From contig JAJEKV010000086.1 of the NCBI GenBank assembly GCA_021234155.1, positions 3,645,461 to 3,709,460 of the forward strand: a stretch of DNA of 64,000 nt. The letters are read 5' to 3'. The stretch is from Isoetes taiwanensis. Lineage: Eukaryota; Streptophyta; Lycopodiopsida; Isoetales; Isoetaceae. The translations under genes and the position numbers were made by a program. The first letter of the stretch is position 1; every line of letters starts with the position of its first letter. The notes below the pieces were generated by a model. The model saw only the letters and a program-made list of their open reading frames with translations. It did no database searches and was not told the origin of the DNA. Positions 1-11,402 of the stretch are shown in pieces.

Positions 1-430
1 ATTCACGAACCTTGCATTCGGAGCTAACATAATGCACGCTATGTATACCTGGTTACTACAAAGCACTGACTTAGCTACAGTAATCATGCCTGCCATCGAT
101 AACTTACTACCCTTCCACTAATTCAGGTGCTTCTGTAGTCCCTGCAAAATCTCATCCCAGACACCGCCCATAGAGATATCACCCCAAAAGGAATGTCCAA
201 AAGTCTGGTATATGCATTCACTGGGAGCACCTTCCAAGGGAAGAGAAACAAACAAGGTGGAGGCGGCGTCTCCAAAGCCCACAGAGCCAAACACTTTCCC
301 CAATTAAGAAGACAACCAGAAGCCAAGGAAAATGTATCCAGCAAACCCTTAACATTACGCAAATTGCTTTCTTCTACTGCCACAAAGAGGAAAGTGTCAT
401 CTGCAAACTGATTACAAATCTGCTAACGGC
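1..430 (-). pseudogene. LINE (L1-like) reverse transcriptase, 3' part of RT domain, broken
   Basis: Read on the minus strand this stretch gives the segment after the catalytic core of a plant non-LTR retrotransposon reverse transcriptase. The FADD box (FADDTFLF) lies near 394-410, followed by DTFSLASG and NWGKC, then LPWKVLPVN and DIPFG in neighbouring frames, and finally WKGSKLSMAGMITVAKSV near positions 60-115. The match runs off the left edge of the window. Reading requires several frame changes and there are stops, so it is a dead copy. The wording DTFSLASG...LWALETP closely resembles the LINE copy at 43.6-44.2 kb (DSFSLASG...LWALDSP), so both probably belong to one family. The family assignment rests on motif order and is firm; the exact clade is not determined. 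Confidence 0.8.
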
Positions 431-1470
431 CGTTCTACCATCATTTTCTGGCGATCAGGAAGTCTATGACTCAATAACATTTTCTTCTGAAGCTGCATCG
501 TCTACAGAGCCAAACAACCCTGAGTATGACTAAATTGAGATGCAAATTTATAGGGCAGAGTTTTCACATGGCAAAGTTTCGTAGGACAGGGCAAAATCTT
601 GCAGGGGACATAGATTTTTGCTGGTTCTGCTCAAAGAGACTCGGGTCTTCACCAATCTGTTCAAGAGCTTTATAGAAACTCTGAGATAATATAAGAAAAA
701 TGTTTAACTATTTCTTGTAGGGGAATGGCATTTGTTCTGTCATTCCTTGTTTGCTGCCGGTCGTAGCAGCCACCGGATAAACAAGGAATGGCATCTCGTA
801 GCTGCAAGGTTAAGATTTCTTGGCAGGCACATATTTTTCAAAATGTATATATTCCGTGTTAGCGCATTCTTTTTTGCATTTGAGTGCTTAGCTCTTTTCT
901 CATGTACAAATGCTCAGTGGTCACACATCTTTGCTTGTGTTGTTGTTAAGCAAGTGGTTTTCTGCCCGGAATATAGTAATAATACCATCTATTCTGAATC
1001 TACATTTGTATTGCTTTATAGGATATATGTGAAGGAAAGAGAAGCCTCATTCAATAAAAAATCTTTCCATGAATTCTTCATCAAACAATCCAGAACTATT
1101 ACTCCAAATGATGTTTTATACAATCTTTTAAACTGGTTATACATCACTTCTCATTACGAAGGAGATTTGCAATTAGACAATTCATAAGCATAGCCTCTAT
1201 ATAATGCATTGGTTTCCCCCTTTTAGTCTTCAATTCTTCTTGTTCAATCTTTAGCTCATGTAGAGATGTTGACAACAAATATATAGCACAATTGATTGCT
1301 CTGCTTCTAATATATGGTTGCTCTAAAGAGGTGATAAATCTTTTATTGCGTGATCTCTCGTGTGGAAGAGGTTTTAATAGAGATTTCAATCACATGATTC
1401 TTATGACCTGACATATCCATGAACATGTCTTTTTTCAATCTTAAGGTATGTAACTATTTTAGATATACAT
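431..1470. other. No gene recognised
   Basis: AT-rich intergenic DNA. An open frame of 151 codons at 732-1187 (+) has no recognisable domain and a composition typical of chance reading frames. Nothing else can be supported. Confidence 0.5.
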
Positions 1471-1474
1471 TATA

Positions 1475-1585
1475 CCCCAACTCGTAGGATACCCCACAAA
1501 AGAGGATTGCTATGTGTCGTTTGGATCTTGACATAACTGAAGATATGCCCATTCAATAGCTCTCGAGGTCTGAACATAATAAATT
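1475..1585 (-). repeat. Fragment of the foldback/MITE family also seen at 13.7 and 36.5 kb
   Basis: The words TACCCCACAAAAGAGGATTG, GATATGCCCATTCAATAGCT and CTCTCGAGGTC match, with small differences, the core of the element at 36543-36790 (TACCCCACAAACGAGGATCG, GAATATGCCCATCCAATAGC). The reverse complement also matches the spacer of the inverted repeat at 13847-14046. Only the core is present here; the long arms are missing. Confidence 0.6.
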
Positions 1586-2465
1586 AGCCTCCAAAATCGT
1601 GTCACAATTCATGATGGTTTCAATAGACCATCAGTAATTTTAATGAACCATTATAGTATGCATGAAACGAGCTCTTAAACCACATTGGTCTTAACAAATC
1701 ATTATATCATTCATACCACTAGCAATAACCATGTCAAAAACCACTACCAGTTTTGACCAACCACTAAGGCATGTGGTTTTCTTCTTTCAAATAATTTCAT
1801 GCATAAAAAATCATATATACCATGGTTTTAAGATGATATAGTAGTGGTTAAATATACTAGTTCATTTTTGGGGGCCTTGTGTCGACTGTTCTGTTACAAG
1901 CACCAAACGCATTGGACGCAAGCAAGCTGGTGTCTGCCCTTATCTGCAGCATCCTGGGAGGGCAACTGCTCCTCCCCATCTGCCCTCAGCCACATCGGCC
2001 CCTTCCAAATTTGTTCATCCCTAATCGACCTTCACAACCCCTCTAAAAGTTTGCCATACCCTAAAAGACCCCTATTTTATATGTATTCCCATATCATACA
2101 AGACCCAATCCATTGCAAACCTTATATTCTAAATGTACACCATAAGCCTATTTCCCGAATTTTTTTTGCAAAAAATAGCCTGAAAATCACCGGAAAGTTT
2201 TTTAACTCGTTGGAAATTTTTAAAGATGGTCGGATCCCCCGTTCCCTCCCACAATTTCAAACCATGCTATTATTGTCTAGATAGGTTTGAGGGTCTTTGA
2301 AGGCATTTCAACGATTAGAAAACAAACTCCAAACCAAGTGAACAAAAAAGGAAGCATTATGTATAGGAATGAGAAGGATGTCTTGAGCATCTCCTAAAAA
2401 TAGATTCATTCATTCGTTCATTTCTAAAGTTTAAATCACACAATCACCTTTCTTCTTTAAAAGCC
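1586..2465. other. No gene recognised
   Basis: AT-rich intergenic sequence. The 146-codon open frame at 1844-2284 (+) shows no domain or homology that can be recognised by eye. Confidence 0.5.
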
Positions 2466-2466
2466 A

Positions 2467-2496
2467 CTAGTAAATGTGTGCCCGGCGTTGCCGGGC
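2467..2496 (-). mobile_element. Helitron 3' terminus (hairpin plus CTAG)
   Basis: On the minus strand the order is a 17-nt hairpin GCCCGGCAACGCCGGGC (2480-2496; 7-bp arms, AAC loop), a 9-nt spacer, CTAG (2467-2470) and then T. This is the classic Helitron 3' end: hairpin, CTRR, and insertion before a T. The element body should extend to higher coordinates. Its 5' TC end was not located. The same hairpin occurs at 31306 and 33161, and a variant at 20745. Confidence 0.75.
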
Positions 2497-2949
2497 TAAT
2501 GTCGTGGCATGTGTTTTTTCTTGGCCTTTAATGTTCATAGGTGCAACTTCAACAACCCCCCAACCCTTGACCTCTCGCCATCCAGCCAAACCTTTTACCA
2601 ACACGATAAACCTTCTTTTAGTAGACATAATAGTCTCTTGTTCTACTTAACCCATAGTATCTCTATTTCTATACTAAGACTTCTGTGTAGTAATCACCCT
2701 TCCCTAAACCAATGCTGTGGTGGCAACAACTCTGTCGGACTTGTGCAACCATGGTGAGGTAGGAATAACCTAAGGGTTCTTACTATCACTGCGGAATGGT
2801 TCCCGCAACCATATCGACGAACTTTCACGCTGAATGATGGAAGAGAACTCGTCTGAGTAAGATAGAGACTTTTAAGTTGGATTCTAATCCACTACCACCT
2901 TGGATATTCTTTAGGCGACGATAATAATGTCCAGTTATCGACATTCCTA

Positions 2950-3140
2950 GCATATTTTTGGGTTGCCCCTAGGGGGGAAAGCCCTCGTCCATGTGGGGGT
3001 TTATGGCATATGCCAGGTATATGCGAGTATATGCCAGGAATATGCTAATGACTGCTCCAAACTTACTATCGGGTGTAAACTGGCGGTGGCCGCTGTTATT
3101 GGGCAGCCACTTTGGAAACCGGCTAATCGGTGCTTGCTCC
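2950..3140. repeat. Dispersed repeat, copy 1 (second copy at 16.69 kb)
   Basis: A stretch starting with TTTTTGGGTTGCCCCTAGGG, followed by TTTATGGCATATGCC, ATGCCAGGAATATGC, AATGACTGCT and GAAACCGGCTAA, recurs at 16685-16865 with moderate divergence. It has internal near-repeats of the word ATATGCC. It carries no coding capacity and the class is unknown. Confidence 0.7.
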
Positions 3141-3144
3141 TCCT

Positions 3145-4395
3145 AAGCAATGGAGATGGAGATGTGGTGACGCAAGCAGATCTGCAAAGCTGGGCAATCT
3201 GACCCTGCATGCTGCCTTGGCACGTCGACAGATTGATCCCCTGTGCACGAACCATTACCCCTTTTTGTGTTGTTGATTTTGATCTGTTTCGGCCTTGCTA
3301 TTTTCACAGATTTGTTTGGCCTCCTATCTTCATTCAGACCCTTCTAGCTCGAGCATTCCTTGCACTTCGAACCTATGGCCTCTGACCTGGACCTGATCAA
3401 TTTGCCACAAAAAATGCATTTCCTGCATGTTTATGAAGAATACATGACCGTTAATCTAGCATATCTGAAGTTATAATTTAAAAGATGCTCTTACATTTCC
3501 AAATGCAATCGCAGTTTGTCATTTACCTATTTCTTGTTCTCGTCTGCAATCTCTAATGCTTGCAAGCTTCTATGCTCTTGTTTTGCTTCTAAGCAGTTCT
3601 GCTTTTCCAGCATGTTTAATTGCATTGCATGATTTTCATATACTGGATGTATTCTAACCTTTGGAAGTCTGGAAACAGCATTCCAGGAGCCATGGTGATA
3701 GCAACCTCCGAAAATAGCCGTCGAATATTTGAACATTTCCATGAGGAAGATAAGGTCCATATAGGTGGCAACTGTGTTGAGACTATCTCCTTCTGCTATG
3801 GGAAGCCCCGACAATCCCAGGAAACCACGCAGAGGCACAATCTCTATCTGCTGTTAAAAGCTACTGATGTTGATTCAGTGGAGATTGCACGAGAAGGGGA
3901 GGTAGAGGTAGAAGTAGCATGCGGTGTGCAAGCGACAATTGGTGTGGGGGGCGTGGAGGTGGAGGCTGCATTCGGCGTGCAGGTAGTGGCATGTGAGGCA
4001 ACGGGGGCAGGATGTGTGCTTGTGGTGGCTGCAGCAGTGGCATGGATTGGAGCAGCTGGGGCTTCAGCAGTAGGGCCTTGAGGCTTTGCAGCACTTGCAG
4101 CAGCATTCAGTGGCCAGAAGATTTGCATCTTGCCCCAGATCAGTCCTGCAGCTCCTCTCTGTTGTCGGACGCTTTGCCCTTGTTTAAATCGTGCATGCAG
4201 TCTTTTTGCTATATAGAAGTCAGATATATCAATGTACAAGATGGTCCCATGTAGCTACCTGCCCTGATGCAGAATGACTGCTTGCTCTTGTGCATCTCTG
4301 ACCGTGAATATAGCTACCCTGGGGCGTTTAGGATGCTGGGCTCCATGGCGGCTTGCTTTGACAATCTGTATGGGTGTATGAAACATCACCCGAGT
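3145..4395. other. Low-complexity and intergenic DNA before the gypsy relic
   Basis: No gene is recognised. Between about 3895 and 4110 the sequence is purine/G-rich and imperfectly repetitive (GAGGTAGAGGTAGAAGTAGC, GTGGAGGTGGAGG), which produces alanine, valine or proline runs in several frames. Those open frames are composition artefacts. Confidence 0.5.
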
Positions 4396-4980
4396 GCTTT
4401 GGCTGCCCCATGGAACTAGTAAGTGACCGGGGTGTTCATTTTGTTAATCAGACGATCAAAGAACTGACGAACTATTTGCATATTCATCATTGAAAATGCA
4501 CTTTATATTATCCACAAGGCAATGATCTTGCTGAAAGTACCAATAAGACCCTCATCAACATTTTGAAGAAAATTTATGACGCTTCCAGAACCGACTGGCA
4601 GGAAAAGTTACCCACTGTTTTATGGGCTTATAACACTAGTGACAAGATTGCCACAGGGCAGACACCATTGGTTTATGGCCAAGAAGCTTTAATGCCTTTT
4701 GGGTTTGTCCTACCATCTCTTTGTTTTTAACTTGCTACAATGCATGATCCTCCTACTACTCTCCAAGAGCATGTTTATCAGTTGCAACAATTAGACGAGC
4801 TTCGCCGCGATGCCTATTCAAGGAAGGGGATTTGGTTCTTCTTTACGATTTCAGGTATAAAAATTTTCTAGTGAAGTCGAAGTTTCGATGGCTTGGCCCT
4901 TATTAAATTCTTCAAGTGGTCCAGCCTAGTGTGTTTCAACTCGCATAGTTAGATGGCTGTCCATTCCCACCTTGGTTAAT
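4396..4980 (+). pseudogene. Ty3/gypsy (Tat-like) integrase C-terminal half, broken
   Basis: Translation in shifting frames gives VSDRGVHFVNQTIKELTNYL, a short gap, YYPQGNDLAESTNKTLINIL, then WQEKLPTVLWAYNTS and TPLVYGQEALMP. Further on come KFRWLGPY and PSVFQLA. These are the second catalytic Asp (SDRG), the catalytic Glu (AEST) and the GPY/F-like C-terminal module of a Ty3/gypsy integrase. Stops after HIHH and LCF and a frame change near 4830 show decay. The LAESTNKTL and LPTVLWAYNTS wording is closer to the Tat/Athila branch than to chromoviruses. The N-terminal integrase, reverse transcriptase and gag are not present upstream in recognisable form. The region continues into the accessory ORFs and the LTR at 8838. 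Confidence 0.75.
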
Positions 4981-5167
4981 GGTTTTTGCCTCAAACCTTT
5001 TCACACAAACACAACAGATACAAGTCAAGACACAGAGATGCATGATTGAGTATACTGCCTTAGTTATATTCACAAAGAGCAGGGTTACACAAAAATTTGG
5101 GCATAGTTCTTACTTAATCGCAGGGACATCGCTCTATATACAAAATCCTACTCCAAAAAAGTCTTGG

Positions 5168-5407
5168 CTACTCCGGGTTAAAAGCAGCGTAGCCCCGCAG
5201 GATCACATACCCCTGCTCAAGGTCATAGCAGAGGTGCAGGATGACATCTTGATAATTGGACATCAGAACGGGTTCTCCGCCGACCCAAACAGCCAACCAT
5301 CCATCCATTGGGATGCCGCGGTTCTTCACCTTCCAAAGGTCGAGATCGTTCATTCGATAGGTGATCCACTCCAGGCAATTCTTGGGCATCGTATTCACCA
5401 TCTCCAT
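5168..5407 (-). CDS. Antisense small ORF inside the gypsy element, 79 aa, function unknown
   Basis: This minus-strand frame begins MEMVNTMPKNCLEWITYRMN and ends GYVILRGYAAFNPE. It is rich in W, Y and M and has no internal low complexity. Upstream on the same strand is a TATA-like box (CTATATAAGG, near 5445-5455), then a purine-rich leader ending GCAGCG directly before the ATG. It lies between a gypsy integrase relic and the broken coiled-coil ORF, in opposite orientation to both. Antisense additional ORFs between pol and the 3' LTR are known in Tat-lineage plant gypsy elements; assignment to that class is inference. No domain is recognised. It could also be an exon of a captured gene or a chance frame. 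Confidence 0.4.
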   Translation of the reverse strand: MEMVNTMPKNCLEWITYRMNDLDLWKVKNRGIPMDGWLAVWVGGEPVLMSNYQDVILHLCYDLEQGYVILRGYAAFNPE

Positions 5408-5945
5408 CGCTGCAAATTGTTGTGTTCTCGCTTCAGTCCTTGTTCGCCTTATATAGCCCTACCGCCTGTTGTATGCCAAGGTGGCCCAATCAAGTTTCTG
5501 TTGTCGTGTCCACATGTAAGTTACATTCCAATTCCAGATTCTCATATCTCGCCGCAAATCTAGTCGCGGTACCGTCTCTCTGGACTGCTACTGCTGCCAC
5601 CTCCTTTCTTTAAACTGTTCGGACTCTTGAGTTGCCTCTCTTAATTACGCTCACTTAACACCACGGCTATATCAAATTATTGTTCGTACATCAACGTTCC
5701 ATCGCACCATCCATTCCAGTTCATCTCCACCCGTGATTCACCTCAGTTGGCTTTCGGGGGCTTAACCAAAATTTTTGGTTCTGGAACCTTCTTTCATCCA
5801 TACTGCCATCTGGCACTATCAACGGCCCAGATCCTACTTTTGAAACTGCCTATAAAAATCTTGGCTGAACAGACGCGCGCCCTAAAGTTTCTGAAATTTC
5901 TCTACTCTTCGCCTTCCGCTCTTCAATTTCTTCCGTCGATTGCCA
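5408..5945. promoter_or_regulatory. Possible divergent promoter region inside the gypsy element
   Basis: The 540 bp between the antisense ORF and the next plus-strand ORF carries a TATA-like box on each strand: CTATATAAGG on the minus strand near 5450, and CCTATAAAAATC on the plus strand near 5850. The latter is followed by a pyrimidine-rich leader (CTCTTCGCCTTCCGCTCTTC) before the first ATG at 5945. The arrangement looks like a bidirectional promoter. This is inferred from sequence words only. Confidence 0.35.
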
Positions 5946-8827
5946 TGGCTGCCTCCCCCAAGTTGCCCACTCTCTAGGCCACATCACCCATGGATCTTGA
6001 GCTCTTTCAATCTGTTATCTTTTCCACTGCCACTGTCCGCAAACCTCTTGAAGGCGCCAATCATGATGTCGCTGATAGGGCAGGGTTGCTTGAATTTTCT
6101 AAACAAGAACTCCCTGTTCCCAATCCGGCACAACTTCGGCAGTTTGTCACACACTTGATCAAGACTGAAGCAGACTATCAGACAATGGTGGATCATACAA
6201 GAATCACTCTCAACCAAAGTCTCTTGGCCCAGGTGTTTCAATTGCCTTGACGCACTCCTTTCTTAAATTGGGCTACTTTGCAGGATCATGATGTTATTGT
6301 TTATGGCCAAATCCCATATGCGGCCACAACACATAAGCTCACCAACATCGCGAAGGCCCATGAAGTTTTTGTCAAGTTCTTGTGGAGGAAGTTCTATGGA
6401 TACTCCATCAAGAACATCCATATCAATAAGCACTTTTTCTATAAGGCCATTGCTGTCATTCATTCCACTAGTTTTGTGGATTGGCCCCAAATCTTGTTCC
6501 AGTATCTTCTCCATGAAGTAGACAAGCTCCGTCAATCTCTTGGCTCCGGACTTGAGTCTGCTATAGGTGCTCACTTCCAAGCTATTATCAATCAATGTCT
6601 TCCAGAACCAAGTCGCCTCTCCACCAGACATTTGGAGGCCACTTCTCAAGCTTCCAATCGCACACACTCCATCGTCCGTCCCGTCAGGAAACTTCAAAAA
6701 GAAACCTGACGTCCATGCCCTGACGCCCAACCATCACCACGCCAGCAAGATCCACGCCAAACTCAAAGATCCACGTCATCAATATTCCTCTCAGTCAACA
6801 CATGCAGATGCCTCCACCTCACACCAAGTCTCTCAAACTTCAACTCACATACTTCAACAGCCACCTTTGCCTCTTCAGCCCCTTGTTCCTCTACCCACTC
6901 GATGGGAACTATACCAGTATGAACAAATTGTCGCTGGTTGCATGATCAAACTTCAGGAGTTTCAAGGACATCTCATGAATGGGGTTAAAGAATACATGGA
7001 TTCTATGGACGTCTTGCACCGTGATCTTCAAGCTGCCCACGCTCAAATTCAGACTCTGGAAGAAAGCCTTCAGAATAAGCATGACGCTTTGCTTGAAACT
7101 CGTGAGGCTCTCAAGAACGAGCAAGAGACATGCGATGCACTAGAAGAACAACAAACTCAACTTCAAGCCACTATCACGGAGATTCTAGCCCTGCTCAAAG
7201 AAAAAGGAAGCTTCTTGTGGATACTCAAGCTCTTACACGGGGTTGCAAAATGAGTACAGTCGTCAACAACATGCCACCATGCAGATAAAATTTGCATCTC
7301 TGTTTTGGAAGGCCAGTTCGCAGCAGTACAGACATAGTCACGGACTTGCAAACCCAGCTCACAGAGGCTCAGAAACAGAAGCTGGTAGATGATGCGGAAA
7401 TTGCTAGTCTTCAGCTGTAGGTTTCCACTCAAGGCCCTTCATCTTCACGCGCTACTCATTCTCACAGAGGGATCAAGGACCAGCTCTGTCTTCTCACTGA
7501 GAAGGACAATAGAATACATGATATAGAATACTGCAGCAGGCCATTCAGTCAACTGATGAAGCTCATAATCAGCATGAGACTTACATCTCCTTGGCTGTCC
7601 ATATTCTTGATGATTTCCTAAAACCCACAAGCTATTTGGATTATGTGCTATCTCAAAGACATGTCTTTATGCTCAAGTGGGTTCTCTGCTAACGGCACCC
7701 TTCATGGTTCTCTCACCAATAAGGATCTCCTCACCATCTGGCCTGATCTCTCAATTGAAGATAAAGGCATTCTTTGTGCTCTTTGGCATTCCAGCTTATT
7801 CCTTGTGAAGATCCCGAATTCTTTATTTTTCGCCTTGTTCAACCAATGGCATATGTTATGCATGACTTCTATCTGGCTGACACACAGGCAAGTTCGATGA
7901 TGGTCCACACCGTGCCTTTCAAGGTGATCCAAATGCCCAGTGGTTGTTACAACCTGAGAACAAATCATTCATGATCAGTCATGGGTTAATGCTTTAAAGG
8001 CATACATGCCTGAGCTTTCTCACCATTTGCCCCTTTGGATCGTAGAAACGTTGCAGCAAGTACGAAAGAACTTGCACGAAGAAATGGAGATTCAGTTTGC
8101 ACAGATATATTTACAACATCTAGGTGGCTTTAACAGTCTCCTGCCTATCTTGATAGTGAGATCATTCCAGTTGAATCGGTTCCTCCCCCTGTCAACATTC
8201 TTCTTTCATGTCCTGACTGGGAACATTGGTGTCAAACTCTGGATGCTGACCTCCTTCAAGACTTCTGTGATCAATCTCAATGGCCGATGATGTAGCCTCT
8301 TCCTCAGCATAACACTTTGTATGCGTCATTGAGAGCACTTCCACGCCGTCAGTTCCTCACTTCGGAATTGGATCTACATTCCAAATGAACGCGGTTGGCA
8401 AAATCCCACTTAGGCCATCTAGGGACTCACCCAATTCTTGGAGCGTGCTGCGACATCTCCTGACCCGTCAGTTCACCGTCAAGCTGGTTTTTGTGCAGCC
8501 CTTAAATGACCCATCTATTATTGTAATTCAAATGCCAGTGCTGGTGCTTTTGGTCTTCAGACTTGCGTGCTCATCGAATGCCAATATGTCCCCGTGGAGG
8601 CCCATCGTGCTTTTGAAGACATGGCACAGTCTGGATTTTTGATCGATGCGTCACCTTCTATCGGGGTACACACTTCAGATGCTTTGAAAGATCTGCAAGA
8701 TCTCATCTAGAAATATCACTTTAAGGCATGTCCTCGCAGCCGACATGATGATTTTGACAAGGTTCCTGGCTTCCCCCTTCTGAATCTGAATCTGTACCTA
8801 CTTTTCTCTCTTCTAAGTGTTCTTTGA
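5945..8827 (+). pseudogene. Broken accessory ORF of the Tat-like gypsy element, with coiled coil
   Basis: Several consecutive plus-strand frames read as one decayed protein. The first part (5990-6250) contains LELFQSVIFSTATVRKPLEG. The second (6278-6709) contains FVKFLWRKFYGYSIKNIHI and WPQILFQYLLHEVDKL. The third (6567-7253) starts with a Pro/Gln/His/Ser-rich linker and then a long heptad-like stretch (QIQTLEESLQNKHDALLETR, EALKNEQETCDALEEQQTQL) typical of a coiled coil. Coding traces continue through 7260-7640 (TDLQTQLTEAQKQKLVDDAE), 7800-7970 (MAYVMHDFYLADTQ) and about 8650-8790. It sits between the integrase and the polypurine tract of the element, where env-like or other additional ORFs of plant gypsy elements are found. 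The function is unknown; it was probably never a cellular gene. Confidence 0.5.
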
Positions 8828-8837
8828 TGGGGGGGAG
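8828..8837 (+). other. Polypurine tract of gypsy element
   Basis: TGGGGGGGAG lies directly before the TGTTAG start of the LTR. That is the position of the plus-strand primer for retrotransposon second-strand synthesis. Confidence 0.7.
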
Positions 8838-9420
8838 TGTTAGTCCTGTGCAACCAGACACATGATTATTCCTGAATTCCATGCAGGGCAGAGGCAAGGG
8901 ACCAGGTCAAGCGTCAGGTAGCAAACCCACGCCTCCACCGAAGACCACACAGAAGTCCACGCCCCTGTCAAAGAAGAGAGCCAGACAGGACAAATGACGG
9001 CCTCCAGGGAGTTCGGCCCTAATTTAGCGAGATTCCAGGAACTAATGACGGCACTGCAAGATTCCCTTAAATCATGCATATGATCCAGGAGTTGGTGACC
9101 GAGATCTGCCATCTATCTATTCTGGGCCCAAGGCCATTGTACTATATATATATATTAGTAGAGATGGATCTTGAGTTTTTAGATGAGACTTAGTGTTGTC
9201 TCATGTCATTCTTCTCGCATGATGAGAGTTCATGTACTCATTGATATTCAAGGAGCCTTATCGTGGCATATAGTCTCTTTGTGTTTTTGTTTTATTTTCT
9301 TTTTCCTGTTCTGATCTCTTGCAAAATCCCGCGTGACACTCTGCTAGGATTTGTCTACTTGATCCAAGGGTCCTCACAGAGGGTTGTCTTGCAGGCGATC
9401 CCGAACCCAGACACTAAACA
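8838..9420 (+). mobile_element. 3' LTR of Tat-like gypsy element (583 bp)
   Basis: The segment begins TGTTAGTCC directly after the polypurine tract and ends CACTAAACA, giving the TG...CA ends and short inverted repeat (TGTTAG / CTAAACA) expected of an LTR. An internal TATA-like run (ACTATATATATATATTAG, near 9140) could be its promoter. No second copy is found in the window, so the 5' LTR is lost or outside and the boundaries rest on the ends and the polypurine tract alone. Confidence 0.7.
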
Positions 9421-10030
9421 GTCAAAATTGTTACTTTCAAAAGACTTATTCCACGTGGTCCAGTCCAGAATAGATCACAATAATGAAATGTTGCACACTT
9501 GCCGTACAATCAATTATCATAAGGCCAAGATTGCAGCAAACCATACATTGCCATGAGGCCAAGATTGTAGCAAAACTATACATTGTCTGAGCTTGATGCG
9601 AGACAGAATGTCAAGCAAGCAAGTGATAATAGCCTTCAGTTTTTCACTAAATATTCTGAAATTCTCCATTTCTGTCATGTATGCAGTAATACTTTGCTGG
9701 ATTAAAAGCTAAATTTTATGATAAATTTCTTTACTAAATTATTTTATCTTTTGTAATAGATGGCTCGTAAGGGGACCAAAGGCATTCACTCATATTTTAG
9801 TAGCAACGGAAGTTCGCATATTACACACACTTGATTTGCTTCCATGGCTAGGACAAGCCAGACCAATGCAAGGATCCATATATGTGTAAGAGACCACAGC
9901 TAGCACAAGCAAGAATGGGGAGATTGAATAGGGTGCTGACATTGAAGAGTGTATAGAAAATAGTATAGAGAAAATTATTGAGGGAGATGATAGTAAAAGA
10001 GGTAAAAAGAGACCATGAAGTAGTTGGATG
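9421..10030. other. No gene recognised
   Basis: Intergenic sequence. A short near-repeat (CATAAGGCCAAGATTGCAGC, then CATGAGGCCAAGATTGTAGC) lies at about 9519-9575. Coding traces of the hAT relic begin near the end. Confidence 0.5.
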
Positions 10031-10036
10031 TTGTAC

Positions 10037-11068
10037 AAAATTTTCTACCTAAATGGGCAGAGACATACACTTGGATTGAGTCCATTCCAAATCGAGATGG
10101 TAGGTTGCCAAAAAGATGCTGATGTGTTCCTTTCTCATGGAAGCAGAAATCCAATTATGAAAAGCAACTGAAGATAGATACAATTGAGAAACACATTGGA
10201 AAGTTGTACGAGAAAAAGGTAGAAAACGGGAAAGAGGTGAACGTTATTACGTGGAAAGAGAAATGTAGATATAAAACAAATGAGCTCTTGTACGAGCAGC
10301 ACAAAGAGACTAAAAAACAAAACAGGAAGAACGTTATTTCAATTCGCTACATGTTCAAGAACATCTTGGACAAGAATTTAGGTGCAAAAGTCATACAATT
10401 GCAAACTGTTTATCATGTACTGAAATTGAGAAGGCCAATGACAGATTATCCAGAGTACAAAAGGTTCCTCTCGCTCTGTGGCATTCCTAATTTTCCTGAT
10501 TCTTATTGGTCACAAAATAGTGGTTGGGACTTTGCTAATGTAATTAATGGGGTCATGAAAGATGATCTGAGAAAAGAAAGAAAGATTTTATCGTCCACTG
10601 AGATCAATCGGCCTATAAGACTCAGAAGGAGATCATAAAAATATGTGATTATTTTGCATTATCCTTGGATGAGGCTAGTGCCAAGGATCATAGTTCTTGG
10701 GTTTGTATGACAGTTTATCATGTCAAAGACATGTGAAACAAAGCCAACTATGTTAGTATTACGAGGTTGATGTATGACCCAAATGCTGAAAATATATTTG
10801 AAATCGTGAAGGAGAATTTGGTTGCACATTAGGGTTTGTCCATGGTGACATTGGTCGAAAACTAGTCTGTGTTGGTGTGGATGGAGCGTTTGTCATGCAG
10901 GAGAATAGGACCAGAATTTGTGTTAGAATTCATACTGGAATGGCTCCTTACATGTTAGGAATACATTGTATGGCCCACCGCATGGATTTAGCACTCGAAA
11001 TTCTGGACAAATTTAAATATGTGGAGAAGGTGGAAAAGGTTAGACAGTTAGAGATAATGAGCATCTAA
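10037..11068 (+). pseudogene. hAT-like transposase relic (ZNF862/DUF4371-like)
   Basis: The first readable part is LPKWAETYTWIESIPNRDGR near 10045-10110, followed after frame changes by a 144-codon open part (10204-10638) with KKQNRKNVISIRYMFKNIL and YPEYKRFLSLCGIPNFPDSY. Further on come YFALSLDEASAKDHSSWVCM (about 10650-10715), VGVDGAFVMQ and LGIHCMAHRMDLALEILDKF (to 11068). The HCMAHRMDLA block is the conserved core motif of the large hAT-like family often annotated as zinc finger protein 862-like. Stops at about 10636, 10733 and 10831 break the gene, and the C-terminal dimerisation domain is missing. The family call is by motif memory and is reasonably firm. Confidence 0.65.
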
Positions 11069-11094
11069 ACCTGATTTATAATGCTTGCATTCTT

Positions 11095-11402
11095 CAGTGG
11101 CAGTTCAAAAAGGTTAGACAATTAGAAATAATGAGCATCTATTCCTGATTTATAACGCCTTTGCTGATTACTTTGCTGAATTAATAGCATCTTTGTTGAA
11201 TTTATGATGACTTTGCTGAATTAATGAGCATCTTTGATGAATTTATAATGTCTTTGCTGATTTATGACGTCTTTGCTGATTTTTTTGTTGAATTAATAAT
11301 ATCTTTGCTGAATTCATGATGACTTTGCTGAATTTGTGAGTATCCTTGCTGAACTTGTAACGTCTTTGCTGATTTATGATTGCTGATTTCTTTGTTGAAC
11401 TT
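11095..11402. repeat. Degenerate minisatellite, unit about 25-30 bp
   Basis: The words TCTTTGCTGAATT, TCTTTGCTGATTTATGA, GAATTAATGAGCATCTTTG and close variants recur around ten times in about 300 bp. The array starts by duplicating the last coding bases of the hAT relic: AGACAGTTAGAGATAATGAG at 11042 recurs as AGACAATTAGAAATAATGAG at 11117. Confidence 0.75.

Noticed and set aside
3844-4239. Overlapping alanine/threonine- and leucine/proline-rich frames
   Set aside because: They come from an imperfect GT/GA-rich repeat, change composition with frame and show no domain.
5168-5563. Plus-strand frame at 4979-5563 overlapping the antisense ORF
   Set aside because: It lacks any gypsy motif, and its composition is what the reverse of the minus-strand ORF would give.
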